Source: Apus apus
Lineage: Eukaryota > Chordata > Aves > Apodiformes > Apodidae
Assembly: GCF_020740795.1 (NCBI RefSeq)
Contig: NC_067283.1
Span: forward strand, 2,321,659-2,385,658
DNA length: 64,000 nt
Reading direction: 5' to 3'
Positions 36,856-49,533 of this stretch are shown here, one piece after another. The position numbers were made by a program, and so were the translations under genes. The notes below the pieces were generated by a model. The model had not been told where the DNA came from. It was given only the letters and a program-made list of their open reading frames with translations, and made no database searches. Every line of letters starts with the position of its first letter. Position 1 is the stretch's first letter.

Positions 36856-39800
36856 ACTTTGTTTTATTTTGTTTGCTTTGGTTTTCGTGGAGGTTCAGAA
36901 ATGGAGATGGCTTTATCCACAAACCCACACTTAATCAGGGTCAGAGCATTGTACCTCTTCCCACTTCCCAACCACTGCATCTTCCTTTACTCTGACCAAT
37001 AATTAACCCCCTACACAGAGCAGGGCTTGGCTTCTCTGCTGAATACCCCAACAATTAGTGCCAGCTGGGAAGGATGACGCAGCCCCAGTGTACTGAGAAA
37101 TGGGCTGAGACCACAAATTCATTTCACGTCACTCATCACTAGCACACTAGAGCCTTTGACCACTGCAGCCAAGACAGACTACTCTCAAACAAGCCATCTA
37201 GGAAGGAGAGAAAAGGAGCATTTTACATTACATTTTCCATAAGACAAGTGGATCCAACTCCTTAGGTGGTACGGGTTGGATGTCAATATTGGGACCCTTC
37301 TCAGAAGGTCTGCAGATGGGATAACAGCAAACACTGACCATTTTCTGGCCAGTTATAATCCAGACAAATGACAGGACATGTTTAGCTGCTGGACTCCATG
37401 CATTGCCTTCACAGACATCTCTCCAAGGCAAATGCAGCAGGTTAGAGGGAATTGTCCCAGTGGCCACATTCAACCCTTGAATGTCCAGCTGGGTCCCCGG
37501 ATCACTGACACCGTATGTGTGATCAAGCTAATTCCTCCACAGTCCAGTCCTCTGGAGCTGTACAAAAAAAAAAAAACCCAAAGACAATCCCTTCAGGTTG
37601 TCTGGGGGCTGCAACAAAAATACAACAAAGGAGCAAACCAGCAAATCCAAAAGAAAGGCTACGATTAGACTTAGAGCTAGTTCTTGAGAGCCAGTTCTTA
37701 AATTCCACACTTTATGGAAAGTGGGGGACGAAACAGGATGAAAGTAAAGGTGCCACTTCACTCTTTCCATTATCCTCAATGACACTCCTAGGCTTGCAGC
37801 AAGTTCCAGGTAAAGTGATCAGAAAACACTGTTAATTACTTCATTTGATCACTGTGTGCTGAGGTACCCAGCTGTGCTTGGGAAATGCAGTGACAGCAAA
37901 GAAATATGGAGTTTGGAGCTGATCTGGAGAATGTAGAGGCAAAAGAGGCCCTTGATGTAAGTTGTGTCTGTTGAGCCATTTCTGCTCACATTCTTGGACA
38001 TTTCATTTTGACCTTCCTTTCCATCTCCATTTGGGATCTTTCCATACCCTTTATAAATGCAAACATTCTATCCCTAAAATCATCCCAGACAAAGTGTATC
38101 CATCATCCCCAGGATGTGGTGCAGAAAGTGATCCTTTTCTAAGATCTCCTAGTGCTGGTAAAACCCTAACACATTCACCATCCCCTATGAACTTCTTTAC
38201 TCCTATAAAATTCCTATTATATATATAAATAAATACTGCAGTTTTATGAGGATCAATACCAGATGGACAAACGTTCCCTTAAAATACATGAGCCATGCTC
38301 AGAGAAAAATACTGCAAAATTTGCTGCAGTGACAAGACAAGGTGTATTCTGTTTTCTTCCTTTTCAGGACTCATCTTGATCTATCACAGCTGAAACTATT
38401 TGTAGGTATCTTCAGTAGCCCCTGTCAAATAAGCTAATAAATCCTCAAGGAGAAAACCAGCCAATAACCCACATCAGGTCTGATGTCAAATCCAGGACCT
38501 AGCTAGTTTGAATACATGGGGGAGACTTCTGCTCTCTAGAAATAACCTTTTAGTTACTAGTAGCCCAATTCATAACCCTTACAAGATACGCCTTGTGCCC
38601 TTGCCAGGGAGTCCAAGTAGACAGACAATGGCAGAACAAACCTAGAAAGGCAACACGGGGTTTTTTACCTGCAGTTCAAGTCACCTTGCAGCAGGACTTA
38701 ATCAACCACAGCAAAGGAAGATGGAGGAGAGCTCCTGGTCTATTAGTCCTCAGAGAGTTTAGGGTCTCCAAGCTATCAGTACAGTCTATAATCTCACATT
38801 ACAAATAGCATCAAACTCACAAATGTACCTTGTACACAACATTCATGGAAACAAGTAATTCTCCCAGACTAATAACCATTCCATCATTCCTTTGGGTCTT
38901 GACATGCCGTGGCCTAAGGCTCAGGTTATTTCATGTTCATTTGGCTTCTTTGTGGCCCTGTGTGAGGTCTTTCTGGAGTTTAGGCTGGAGGACAGCCAAG
39001 GTGTCAAAGGGACACCTTTCCTCTGAGCTGTTGAGTGGAATGTCCTAAGTTTATGAACACTGGAATAATTCTAGGTATACGGCCCTCGTGAGCACCATCA
39101 ATCATGGATTTTCATTTCAAACTCTCCCTACTTTTTATGGCACTTCCCATGGCTGGGTGGGAGAAATGTTGTCACTCCCACCAGATCACTGCAGCTTACT
39201 GAAGTTGCTGAGCTGGGCGCTAACTTATTTTTAATACACAGAGTGGAGCCCCTAGCAGATTCCTGATGACGATTGTGGAAATCTGAGAATGAAAATGAAA
39301 AGAAAACCCTCTCAAATATTCCAGCTCAATCCAACTTTAGCCTTAAACTAACTGTCCCTGTTCCTTCTGGGACAAGACTGGTGTAACGAAGTGTGACTTT
39401 GGACCATTTCTCATGGAGAAATGTATGTACACATTCCACAAAACCCCAAGGCAGTGATAGATGGGAGTCTGTGGGACATGGTGTTAACATCTCAGGCACT
39501 TTTAAGTATATTGATTTATATGCCTCCTGATTTATCTGTCTCCTGATTTATCTGTCTCCTGATTTATCTGTCACTTACACAGCTCTAGAAACCAGTGCTG
39601 AGGTTACTGAAAATAATCTCAGGGAATGTTCTCCATGTTAAAATATAGTAACCAAGAAAAGAAACAAGCAAAAAGCCTAAAATGTAAGCTTAATGTTTTT
39701 CCAAACACCTACAATTACTCACTCTCACACACATTTGGATTGATATGAATTACTTAGACCTATCTTTCTGAGAACATTATAGAAATTCAAATAACCAAGA

Positions 39801-40421
39801 AGGCAGAAGAGCTATCTAGTCCAGAGCAGAAATAAGGACTGTTCTTATTTTATGAAATATTGATTAAATAACCAGAGCAGACTGAAATATTTTTATGCTT
39901 TGGAGATATTACCATTTATTGGAGATGTTCCCCTTTAAAGACTTCTGACCTGGCAGAATCAGAACTTCTTAGTAGAGCATGACAATCCTGCTCAATTAAC
40001 CTGTAAATTCTCTCTCCTGTCTGCCTTTCAGATGGGGCTGGTTGGGAATTTGTTGGTGAGACATGTCTTGGTTTCAAAAAGCTACAAACGATTGTATTTG
40101 TTTTTAATGGGGAAATGTCATTTTATTGCAGAAAAGCTCTTTGTTTTCTGGACAGGTACTGTCTAAGGCCCTGTCAGGATCAGGGTAAAATTTCTCATCA
40201 GAGCCTGGAAAAGATTCCAAATAAGTGAGCTGTAGGTTCTAGAAAACCAGAGTATATGAACAACTTCTGAGATTTATCAATTGACAGAATTATTTCCTTC
40301 CTGCCTTCTAGCCTGTGCAGCTCTTTGGTTTCCTGCAAGGTTCAGATCACTAGCTCCTTAGACAAAGAATAAATAATTTCTAAAATGTATAGATAGGAAA
40401 CAAGATTACTATGAAAATACC
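36856..40421. other. Unique non-coding sequence with a small minisatellite
   Basis: About 3.6 kb with no recognised gene. It contains a 13-nt A run (about 37564-37576) and a four-unit 16-bp minisatellite (39512-39574). Open frames at 37378-37835 (+) run through the A run and are not convincing. Confidence 0.57.
39512..39574. repeat. 16-bp minisatellite, four units
   Basis: Units start at 39512, 39528, 39544 and 39560. Consensus TGATTTATCTGTCTCC. Unit 1 has two substitutions, units 2 and 3 are identical, and unit 4 diverges in its last bases. Confidence 0.95.
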
Positions 40422-40763
40422 CATAGCAGCCTTCCAGTACCTGAAAGGGGTACAGAAAAGCTGGAGAGGGGCATTTTAGGAGAGCATGTGGTGATAGGAT
40501 GAGGGGGGAACAGTTTCAAATTGAAAGAGGGGAGATTTAGATGAGATCTTAGGAAGAAATTTTTCACTGTAAGGGTGGTGAGACACTGGCCCAGGTTGCT
40601 CAGAGAAGCTGTAGATGCTCCATCCCTGGAAGTGTTGAAGGGCAGGTTGGATGGGGCTTGGAGCAACCTGGGCTGGTGGGAGTTGTCCCTGCCCATGGCA
40701 GGGGGGTTGGAACTAGATAATTGTTAATGTCTCTTCCAACCCAAACCATTCTGTGATTCTATT
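40422..40763 (+). mobile_element. CR1 LINE 3' end
   Basis: Sense CR1 beginning CATAGCAGCCTTCCAGTACC and passing GGGGAGATTTAGATGAGATC, GTGGTGAGACACTGGCCCAG, GTCCCTGCCCATGGCAGGGG and CCAACCCAAACCATTCTGTG, then GATTCTATTT. About 340 bp remain. The - strand frame at 40409-40696 is an antisense reading. Confidence 0.97.
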
Positions 40764-43700
40764 TGACAGGTATGAACTTTAAGGAAAAAGCTGAACTCAG
40801 ACCTGTATTTCTTATGGTCCAGACCAGGACACTAACTGCAAATTCAACCTGCTTCGTTTTACCACATGGCTCAGACAAGGGTGTGAAGCATTCAAAGGAC
40901 ACACGTAACTGTAGCCCTCAGTCCTGAGAGGACTCCTCTGCAGAACTGAGGATGAATCTGCAGAGCAAGGCTAAGGAGCCATTCCACCCTTGGGTGCAAA
41001 AAGCTGCATCAGCAACAGGGAAGTATCAGACCATACATCCCTTCTAGGTGCTCTGGAGAGCCTCAGCTTTCCTAGGACACCTAGAGAATGGGAAAACGAA
41101 CCTCACCAGCTTAGAATCATGCCAACTCCCATCCTTGCCAGTCCAGAGTCCTCCAGAATCAGGTCCCTGAGTTACAGTGCTTCAGCATCTTGGGTTTCCC
41201 CACCCCTCTCTTTTACAGCACAATGTCCTTCCTCCTCTCAGCTTTCTGCTTCAGCCTGCCTTGAACGGTGACCAATAACACATGAAAACACAGAGAATTA
41301 GCTTCCCCTGACAGGCAGAAGGCCAACTCAGCACCAAGGTGCAAACAGGAATTTTTCCCAAAAGTGTCCTTCCTCCTCCAGCCTTCCCAGGCATGCAGAG
41401 GCTCAGCAGCCTCCATCTCCCAAAGCTACAACCCAAGGAGCCGGCAGCTCTGTCCAGCTACTTGGCTGCCTTGGCGGAAACAAGGAGGGTATTTTCTTTG
41501 CTTGTTCCTTAATTCAGTCAGCAAACATTCCCCACACACAAAAAAATCTGGGCTGGGAAGAATTGCTCTATGCACCATCTCGCATTTGCCAAATGGATTA
41601 GCTAGTAATTGCTGGGTGTCTCAAATGCAAAAGGGCTCCTGACTCCTATGGATGGCAGGACAGAGCTTGATTTTAATTTATTTATCATTATAATTTCCCT
41701 CCCCCTTTCCCACTCTTGACAAGACCCTGACCTGTTTCCTAAATCTTTTTTTTTCTGGGAGAAGGAGGAGGGAGCAGAGGGGTAGGGGGTTCTTTCATTA
41801 GGAAAGCCTGTGAGCCCAAGAGTGACTTTGGAAAGCAGGATATTAGACCTTTATGGCTCCTAATGCTGCACTACAACACCTAATCCTGCATTCCAGGGCA
41901 GACTGACAAATGAAGAAAGGATGAGTAGAAGAGAAAATATCACTCATTGTGCAAAATGTATTCACTCCGGAGGAAACAGAGGTCATTGCAGGGGAGGTAA
42001 AGAAACAGGGCAAAATGGAACCAAAATGGATCTGGGTGGATTTTCTCTGAGGATGTGCAGAAATTCCAAAGGGCAGGGGGGTTCTGGAGTGATTTATGGA
42101 AATAATAACTTCACCATAATTACACTAGACAATGTAAGTCTTACTTCAAGGTACTGCTATACATGTACAAAATGAAGTGGGAAGAAGAGGGTTTTTTGAC
42201 AGAGGAAGGAGATACGGGAAACCCTGAGTAAATACCAAAACATCAGCCTCAAAAAGGAAAATTAAAGAAGTAAGGAGGGTCATCACTTGAAAATACCTGC
42301 ACTTGAAAGCCAACATTGACAGCTGTGACCTGAAGAACACCTTCAGCTTTTGGTATGTACCAAAAAGGAACCTGAGCTTGAGGCAATGATGACTTCAGCA
42401 CAGTCTTTTCTTCTCCAGTGGTGCAGAGTGGGGCACTACAGTGCTGTCTGACTGTGGTTTGGTTGTTTTTATCAGTGCTTTTTAACTAGCAGAAGTGACA
42501 AAACAATGAACGATGCCAACAAACTGTTAGGATCTAGATAGCTGTTGAGCCTTTAGGAGATTTTACTCTGCAATCTTCTTTTTCAGGAAAATAGATGAAA
42601 ATATCACATGGGAATAACTCGATTTTGATAACATTTTGTTCCAGAAATAATAAAAAAAAAAATTAATGTTTTAAGATTAAAATTTCATTCTGTGACACGT
42701 ACAGGGTGGAATGATTCATGTTATTCAAGCAATCTGGAGGAGAGAGGGTAAGGAAGGGGATTAGATTCTTGGTAAAGTTTACAGTGTTTTTCAATTACAG
42801 AATTCTCCTGCAAAGCCAAAGTCAGATCCCACATACTTTGTGTGCCTTCCAGTCTGCCTCTCTGCAGATGAATGCACTGATACATACCCATCTCTAAACC
42901 CAGACCTCTAAGTAATCATTACATTTCATTACTGCAGTCTCAAGAAAGCTCCTCGCATCTTGCTTAGAGTCCTGACTCCCCATTGAGTCTGGTGATGAGA
43001 AGACAGAGGTCCTGGCTTCAGATCTGAGCCCTGGGTACAAACACATACTGAGTGATGGCTGCCAGCAGCTATAAAATTCCTCTCTGATCATGTTCCTTGA
43101 TCACATTCTAGCTTCTGTGCTCAGACACCCCACTTCTAAACTATTTTTCTCTTGTTTTACTTTCATGAGAACTAAACAAAATAAACCAAAGCAAATCATC
43201 TCTGACGAGCTTTGGGTTTGCTTCTTTTCTGCAAGACACACACCAGGGCTCTGCTTACAGCACAGCCAAAACCAAAGGACAATTAGACTCCAGCTTCCCT
43301 TTTAAAATAAACGTTCCCATCCAGGTCATGGATTCTGCTCCAAACCAGACAGCAGATCCACCAAAGGGAAGGTAGAAGAGCTCAGCACTGGGGGGACACT
43401 CAGTTGCACAGTTCCTTGCAAGTCACCATCATCCTACAAACTTTGAGGATGATGACCCCAACAATTTCTGGTTCAGGATCTGAACATCCTGTTTTTTTCA
43501 CTTAGTTCTGCAGACAGGGAAAGTACGTTTGTTATTCTTGAGGAGAGATGTATTTACTTTTTTTGTTGTTGTTATTATTCACAGGAGCTAAAAAGGAGTA
43601 AAGGGGGTTGGAGAAGCTCATTGCCTTGCTAATGTGTGGTTTGCAACAAGAGCTGCGGAAAGGCTTCTTGAAGGAAAACCAAACTGGCTTCAGGAATGAG

Positions 43701-45496
43701 CCAAACCCAAGTGTTTGGGAGGGATCTGGGGGAAAGGATGAAGAGTGGGGAGAGGTAAAGGAGGGTAATGAGAGCTGTGTGTGGTACTTCCACATAGAAA
43801 AAGAAAAAAATATATATATATTGAAGAACAGATTTGGGATTGCTCCCTTTGAAAACAGTTGGAAAAGGAGCAGAAGCCTGCATTTAAGAAGAGGTTGGAA
43901 ATGTTTAAAAAAACAAATAGACCAAAAAAACCCAAAACCGTGTCCTTGAGGGTTTCTCTCCCATCAGCACTCCCAAGCCAAGGGAGGACACTGGGTAAGG
44001 CTACGTGACCAATGAATGCAGCCTGACCCCAAATGCACCACAAGAATAATAGATCTCATACTGCACTTTCCTTTGGTAGAGTTCAGATCAATTTATGAGA
44101 AAAGTTGTGTTTTCCACAAAAAAATATTTTCCAACAGGAACTGAAACCAGGAAGAAAAAACCCAACAACTTTTAGAAATTTTCCATCTAAAATATAAAAT
44201 CTTGAAGGAAAAACTTTTTGGGAGGAGGGGGAAAGGTTTTGTTTAAAACCAAAACATTTCACTTCTGAGAGGAAAGCCAAGGCATGGAGAGATTAAAGTG
44301 GCTTGTCCAGAAATCCACTTGGGACTTGCACCTAGATTTCCTAAGCCACAAGTCAGTCTGCCTTCAGTTAAACAGTCATGTCAACAGAGATTTCAGGTAA
44401 ACATAAAAAAAAAAAAAAGAGTGAGGTATTACTGGTAAAGTCACCAGGCTATAAAACAGCCTCTTTAGAGATCTCCGTGCCCCCACACGTACCATTCATC
44501 ACTGGTGTATAACAGAAAAGCAAGGCAGGCTGTTCCCAGAGAGACCATTTACCCCTCTTATCCCTCCTGCAATAACCAACACACTAAGAGTGGGTAAAGA
44601 ATTCCTTGTGCAATCTGCTCATCTGCTGTGTATAATATCACACGTGCTATGTACACAAGGTCAAGCTGTACATGCACAAGCCATTCCCAAGGCTCTGAAA
44701 TTCCTCCGTGCTCTACTCGGGCAACTTCTGTGAGTGAATTCCCCTGAATGACACTGAGTTTCAGCCTCTCCAAGACTTTGAGATTTTCTCCTAAGCAAAC
44801 AGCACGTTAATCCTGCATGGAGTTTTTACAGAGCACACGGATCATGTCACGTATGGAGACTCTCAAAATGTCATCTGCCACTTAAGAGGTACTAAGAGAG
44901 CCAAGAATAGCAGAAACCCAAAGCAGCACATACCCTTGGGTGCTCTACAGCTGTGCTTGAGTCTGGAAGACATGTAATTTTCACACCATTTCTCACCAAC
45001 CTACATTCAGTCAACTCCATTTTCCCAGCTCTGTGGTCTAAACACACAGATCTCCAATTTTCACTTTGTCTTCTCATTCAAAAGGGTTGGCAGTGCCTGT
45101 AGGCAAAACACTTTTGGTCCACTGTATTTCTATGCTCTGATTTACACTGGCTTCTGGAATTGACTCCCCTGTTTAATCACTATTTCATTAAGTAGAGAGT
45201 GGTGGGAGAAAAACAAACATCCAAACCTACCTGGATGGGTTGATCAAAACTGGTGGATGACTTGACAGCACAACATCTAGGAGTGAGAATGAGGTAGAAC
45301 ACTGAGAATTGGAGATGAAAGATACCCCAGCAATGTAAAGAAGAAGACGTGCCACTACATCTTCTTGTCATCTTCTTCATTTAAGGGTGAAGAAGTCTTC
45401 AAAACTTTCAGCCCTAGCCTTAGCCAACTCTTCAGGCTAACTATACACACTCCTCTAGCTAAAAGAGGTTCTACCAAAGCAGGTCATTCATGTCAC

Positions 45497-45519
45497 AAAA
45501 AAAAAAAAAAAAAAAAAAA
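45497..45519. repeat. A23 homopolymer
   Basis: Twenty-three consecutive A, the longest homopolymer in the window, followed by GGAGGAATTC. No AATAAA or recognisable retroposed sequence was seen upstream. Confidence 0.88.
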
Positions 45520-47572
45520 GGAGGAATTCATTATTTGGGAGGTAAATATGTAAATTGGCTATTGCCAGTCATTAGTCACCATATGCAAAGTGATTAGCAT
45601 CTGGTGCCTAATGACTTCTCTCAGCTGGAACCAGTCAGATAGCATCAATACCCTCCCCATAGATGAACAGAGAGGTTTTCATTCATTTTACACCTAAATC
45701 CAGCATTTGATAGAACCAATCTAAACTATCACCCAACAGCAGAGGATACAGAACACCTTGCAAGATGAATTTCGTTTCCTGACTTTGTAGGAATCGGAAC
45801 AGAAAAGCTTCACCTGCAAAACTGCCCGGACACAACCCCAAGACTTGTGGAAACAGCAGCATATTGTTGGTTTGAGGGTGTATTGTACAGCCATGCCCCT
45901 GCTGTGTCATGTTGCCAGTAGGTCCAATCTCAAAGGCTTTCAAACAAACAGGCTTTAGATATTTAGGCTTGATTTTATTTTTTTTCTTGTCACCTAAGAG
46001 AGGTAAACACCGAGATCTCACTGAATGCTCTTTCTACAGCTCCTGTGGGCCTCTGGAAGCCCTAGCTTCCCACTGCTTCTGTGTTCTCCAACTAGCTACT
46101 GTCCAGTTCTACAGAGAGTGCTGCACTACAGCCTGACAACAGAAGGGTTAACACAATACCTAAGGCCTGCTTTCAAAGTACAGAGTGATTAAAACTTAGA
46201 TGTCTGTGTGATTTACTGGCAGATGCAGTACTCAGAGATATATCATCCTTTACTGGTCCCAATGGCCAATAACTCATTACACTCAAATCCTCTCAGGTTC
46301 AAGAATTTCATAGATCATATTCTTGGTGCATTTATCTATTTTTTTTTAAAGGATAGGCCTACCATATAAGCCTTAAAACAAACTTCACATGAGGAAGAAA
46401 CCTGTCAGCAAATGACTGCAAGGAGATAGACAACAGATTAATCCTTTATAGCCCCTGTGTCTCTCAGATATGCTTTCTTTAAACACCACGTGATCAAGGT
46501 CAAGAGAAGCCCCATCTCCCATGATAAGTCTGGCTCACAACAGAGGGGTCCCTGCACATCCATCCTCTAACAGCCCCTTTGAGGCACGAGGGATGAAAGG
46601 CAGGTCCAAGGACAGCTATATCAGAGGTGGAACATGTTGATGCCACTCTGGCAGCCAAAATGCTTATTGCTGCTGGAGCCCTCTGTGCAGATATGGGGCA
46701 AGGATCTGCTGTGGGTCTGTTGTCTTCTGCCTTTCTTCTCCTATTTTTGCAGTAGAAGAGCTGGCTGAGAGGATCTGTGCTTCCAGCATTGTGTCCATGT
46801 CACCAAGGCACTTCACAAAAAGGTTCTTGCATGCCACCTTAAAGTTGCCCATTGAAGACAAGGGAAGAGAATCTTTTCAGGCAATAGATGTTGGGTCAAA
46901 ATCTAAGACAAATGGACTTCACTCTCCAAGATCCTATGTCTATTAATAAAACACTATATCATGTGTCAGCTACCAACAGAGTAGGGTAGATGTGAAGCAT
47001 CTTGTGACAGAGAGTCACAGGAGCTGGAATAAAACAAAAATGCACTAATTTAAATTGGGACCAGACTTGCTCAAGAAAATTAAAGAAACAACAAAATCAG
47101 TCTATCCACATATGTGCTTTTCTCTAGACCTTAAAAAAACCCAAACAAACCAACAAACAAACTAAAAAAAATAATCCCAGTTTGGCTTGGACAGAAATGA
47201 GTTGAGTAAGAAGACCAAAACCCATCACTAATTAATCGTGTCTGGTTTTCTAGTATTTATGCACCATAAAAATTAATAGGGGACTTACCCAAGATAATAA
47301 ATGGTTTGCTGGAAAACCAGTTTTGGCCCTTGTTATTTTTCTGTTAGTCATAGCCTCTCAGTAAGATTCCTTGAAACTTTGAGCTGGTTACTTCCCAGGA
47401 ACTTTTAGTGATTTCCCAAAGCCAACATTTCACACAAGGAATTGATATATTATCCCTGATATCAGCATACAGAGACTGGGTGTAGTATTTAACTGCTGAG
47501 GCTGATTCCCAGAGCTCATATTCTCAAGGTACACGTATGCAGGAGGAGCAGCCACCAAATTTTTAAAAAAGC

Positions 47573-47575
<3 letters not shown>

Positions 47576-47610
<35 letters not shown>
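47576..47610. repeat. (AT)17 dinucleotide microsatellite
   Basis: Thirty-five bases of uninterrupted alternating A and T. Self-complementary and capable of cruciform extrusion; likely length-polymorphic. Confidence 0.95.
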
Positions 47611-47611
<1 letters not shown>

Positions 47612-49230
47612 CTTCCTGTATATCAAGACTTAGGCACCAAAACCTCTATTCTTAAATATAACCTTTAATGGTTATATGGACATCAGCAGGTTTTTTTCTT
47701 TTCTACATGAAAGGCTCAAAATCTAGGCAACATTTTGGCTGAGCAGTGGAATATAGTGCAGAGTCTTGAACTATCATTTAGTCTGGACTGGCACCATGTG
47801 GAGATGCCAGCCTAGCTCTTTAAACAACATAAGGTGTGAGTATGGCTTTGGATATTGCACCCGAGCTGAAAATTTCTGTGTTCCAGTGGGTTTGGTGGGT
47901 GCAGAGCCATGGAAATGATAAGAAAAATCTCCTCAGAGGGAAAACAGATTTAGAAAGCAAAATTTTGCATGGGCCTCAGCAGAGTGTTAACTATCTGATA
48001 TTACCCACCTTTCTGGTGGAGTTCCCATATTCCTTATCAGTTTATCAGTCTCTCAAGAAGTAAATCCATTGCAGCATCATCATCCCTACCCATGGAAGTA
48101 ACATATAGCAGCCTGGGTGGGCTGGCAGATGGAGAGCAAGCTCATTGTTTTCTGCTGAGCAGAACTTGGTGCAGATCAGTAGAACTCAGTGGACATGGAG
48201 AAAATGAACCCAGGACCCCACTTGCAGGTCTTTGTGAGGAAAAGCAGGGCTGACACCATATCCTTGCATAGCCACTGGGAGCCTTAGATTGAAGAACCCA
48301 GGCCAAAGCTTCAGCTGGAGTAAATCAAGATAGCTTTTGACATTGGCTCTCACAAATTATATCAGCTGAGGATCTGGCCCTCTTCTTTGTATTTTAGTTG
48401 TGTGCTTTATTTTTCCCTCTTTGTGGTTCTCCTGGAATCCACAACGTGAGTTTTTCCCCTTAACAAATCCACTTCTTGCAGCAGAGAAGGAGTCCAGTTT
48501 GGACATTTCTAGACAGCAAGGTCTTCTTTGAGGCCTGTGGAGAGCTGCAGGTGTTTGGCTTTGGATGAAAGGAGGAACTAACAATGCTGGATTATTCCTG
48601 ACATCAGTTCTGATATTTTGCTGAAGTATTTCAGTGGTGTCAGAGCCAAACCGTAGGAAAAATAATATATATGTAGTACACAGAGTTGGGACCAGTGGAT
48701 GAATTAAAAGAACAGGATTATTTTGATTACCCTGATTTAGGGCACCAGTAGTGCTGAATCATGTTCAGCCAAAGAAATATCACTGAGACAAAATTTACTT
48801 CTCTATACTCAGAAAAGCAGAAGAGATGGAAGGCGGGGAGGAGGGAGGAAAGAAAAATTACTCTGAATCAAAAGATTAAAGTTCAAGCTTTTCTGATTAT
48901 TCCCTTTCTTAGGAAGGCAACCACAAAACACAGAGACGTTTAATCCATTAAAAGTGTAGCTTTCTGAACAGAATAATCTGAGTTTAGTCAGCCTACCAGC
49001 CTGCTTCTCACTGGGTGGGCTCTGGCTGGAGAGGGGAGAGGCTTTCAACTGATACTCTCAGAACAGGCCCATGTGCCACAGACTTTAGGGATGGTATCTA
49101 ATAACCTTCACTGGTGGATTGTCAACACAAGCAGTATAGGAAAATGGAATTTCATCAGAGTAGCACAAATCTGCATGTTATCTGGTACCATAGTGGCAAG
49201 GGGGAAGCTGACTTTAGGAGAGAGCATGCA

Positions 49231-49533
49231 GGGGGCCTACAAGAAAGTTGGAGAGGGACTTCTTAAAAAGATAAGATATGGGATAAAGAGGAGAGATTGA
49301 GATTAGCTATGAGGAAGAAATTCTTTCCTGTAAGGATGGTGAGACTCTGGCCCAGGCTACCCAGAGCAGCTGTGGCTGCCCCATCCCATTTGAAGTGGTC
49401 AAAGCCAAGTTGGATGGGGCTTGGAGCAATCTGGTCTAGTGAGAGGTGTCCCTGTTCATGCCAAGGAGTTGGAACTGAGTGATCTTTAAGGTCCCTTCCA
49501 ACCCAAGCCATTCTGTGATCTTGTGATTCTATG
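49231..49533 (+). mobile_element. CR1 LINE 3' end
   Basis: Sense CR1: GGGGGCCTACAAGAAAGTTG, GAGGAAGAAATTCTTTCCTG, GATGGTGAGACTCTGGCCC, GATGGGGCTTGGAGCAATCT and AAGGTCCCTTCCAACCCAAG, ending TTGTGATTCTATG. 5'-truncated with a shortened, partly deleted segment near 49270-49285. Antisense and sense frames at 49263-49628 and 49297-49482 are readings through it. Confidence 0.96.

Larger units (their letters stand above)
40764..49230. other. Long stretch without CR1, simple repeats only
   Basis: About 8.5 kb with no recognised CR1, gene or RNA. It holds A runs at about 42652-42662, 44405-44418 and 45497-45519 and an (AT)n tract at 47576-47610. Open frames such as 41921-42175 (+), 43608-43949 (+), 43690-44043 (-), 45683-46021 (-) and 46664-46861 (-) were translated and read; none shows a recognised domain. 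Small exons cannot be excluded without comparison to other genomes. Confidence 0.55.

Noticed and set aside
39512..39574. Regular 16-bp repeats considered as a CRISPR-like array
   Set aside because: Units are directly adjacent without spacers and the genome is vertebrate, so it is a minisatellite.
46664..46880. 65-codon - strand frame with an amphipathic-looking sequence, considered as a possible exon
   Set aside because: No homology recognised and no convincing splice sites could be assigned by eye. Left uncalled rather than given a guessed function.
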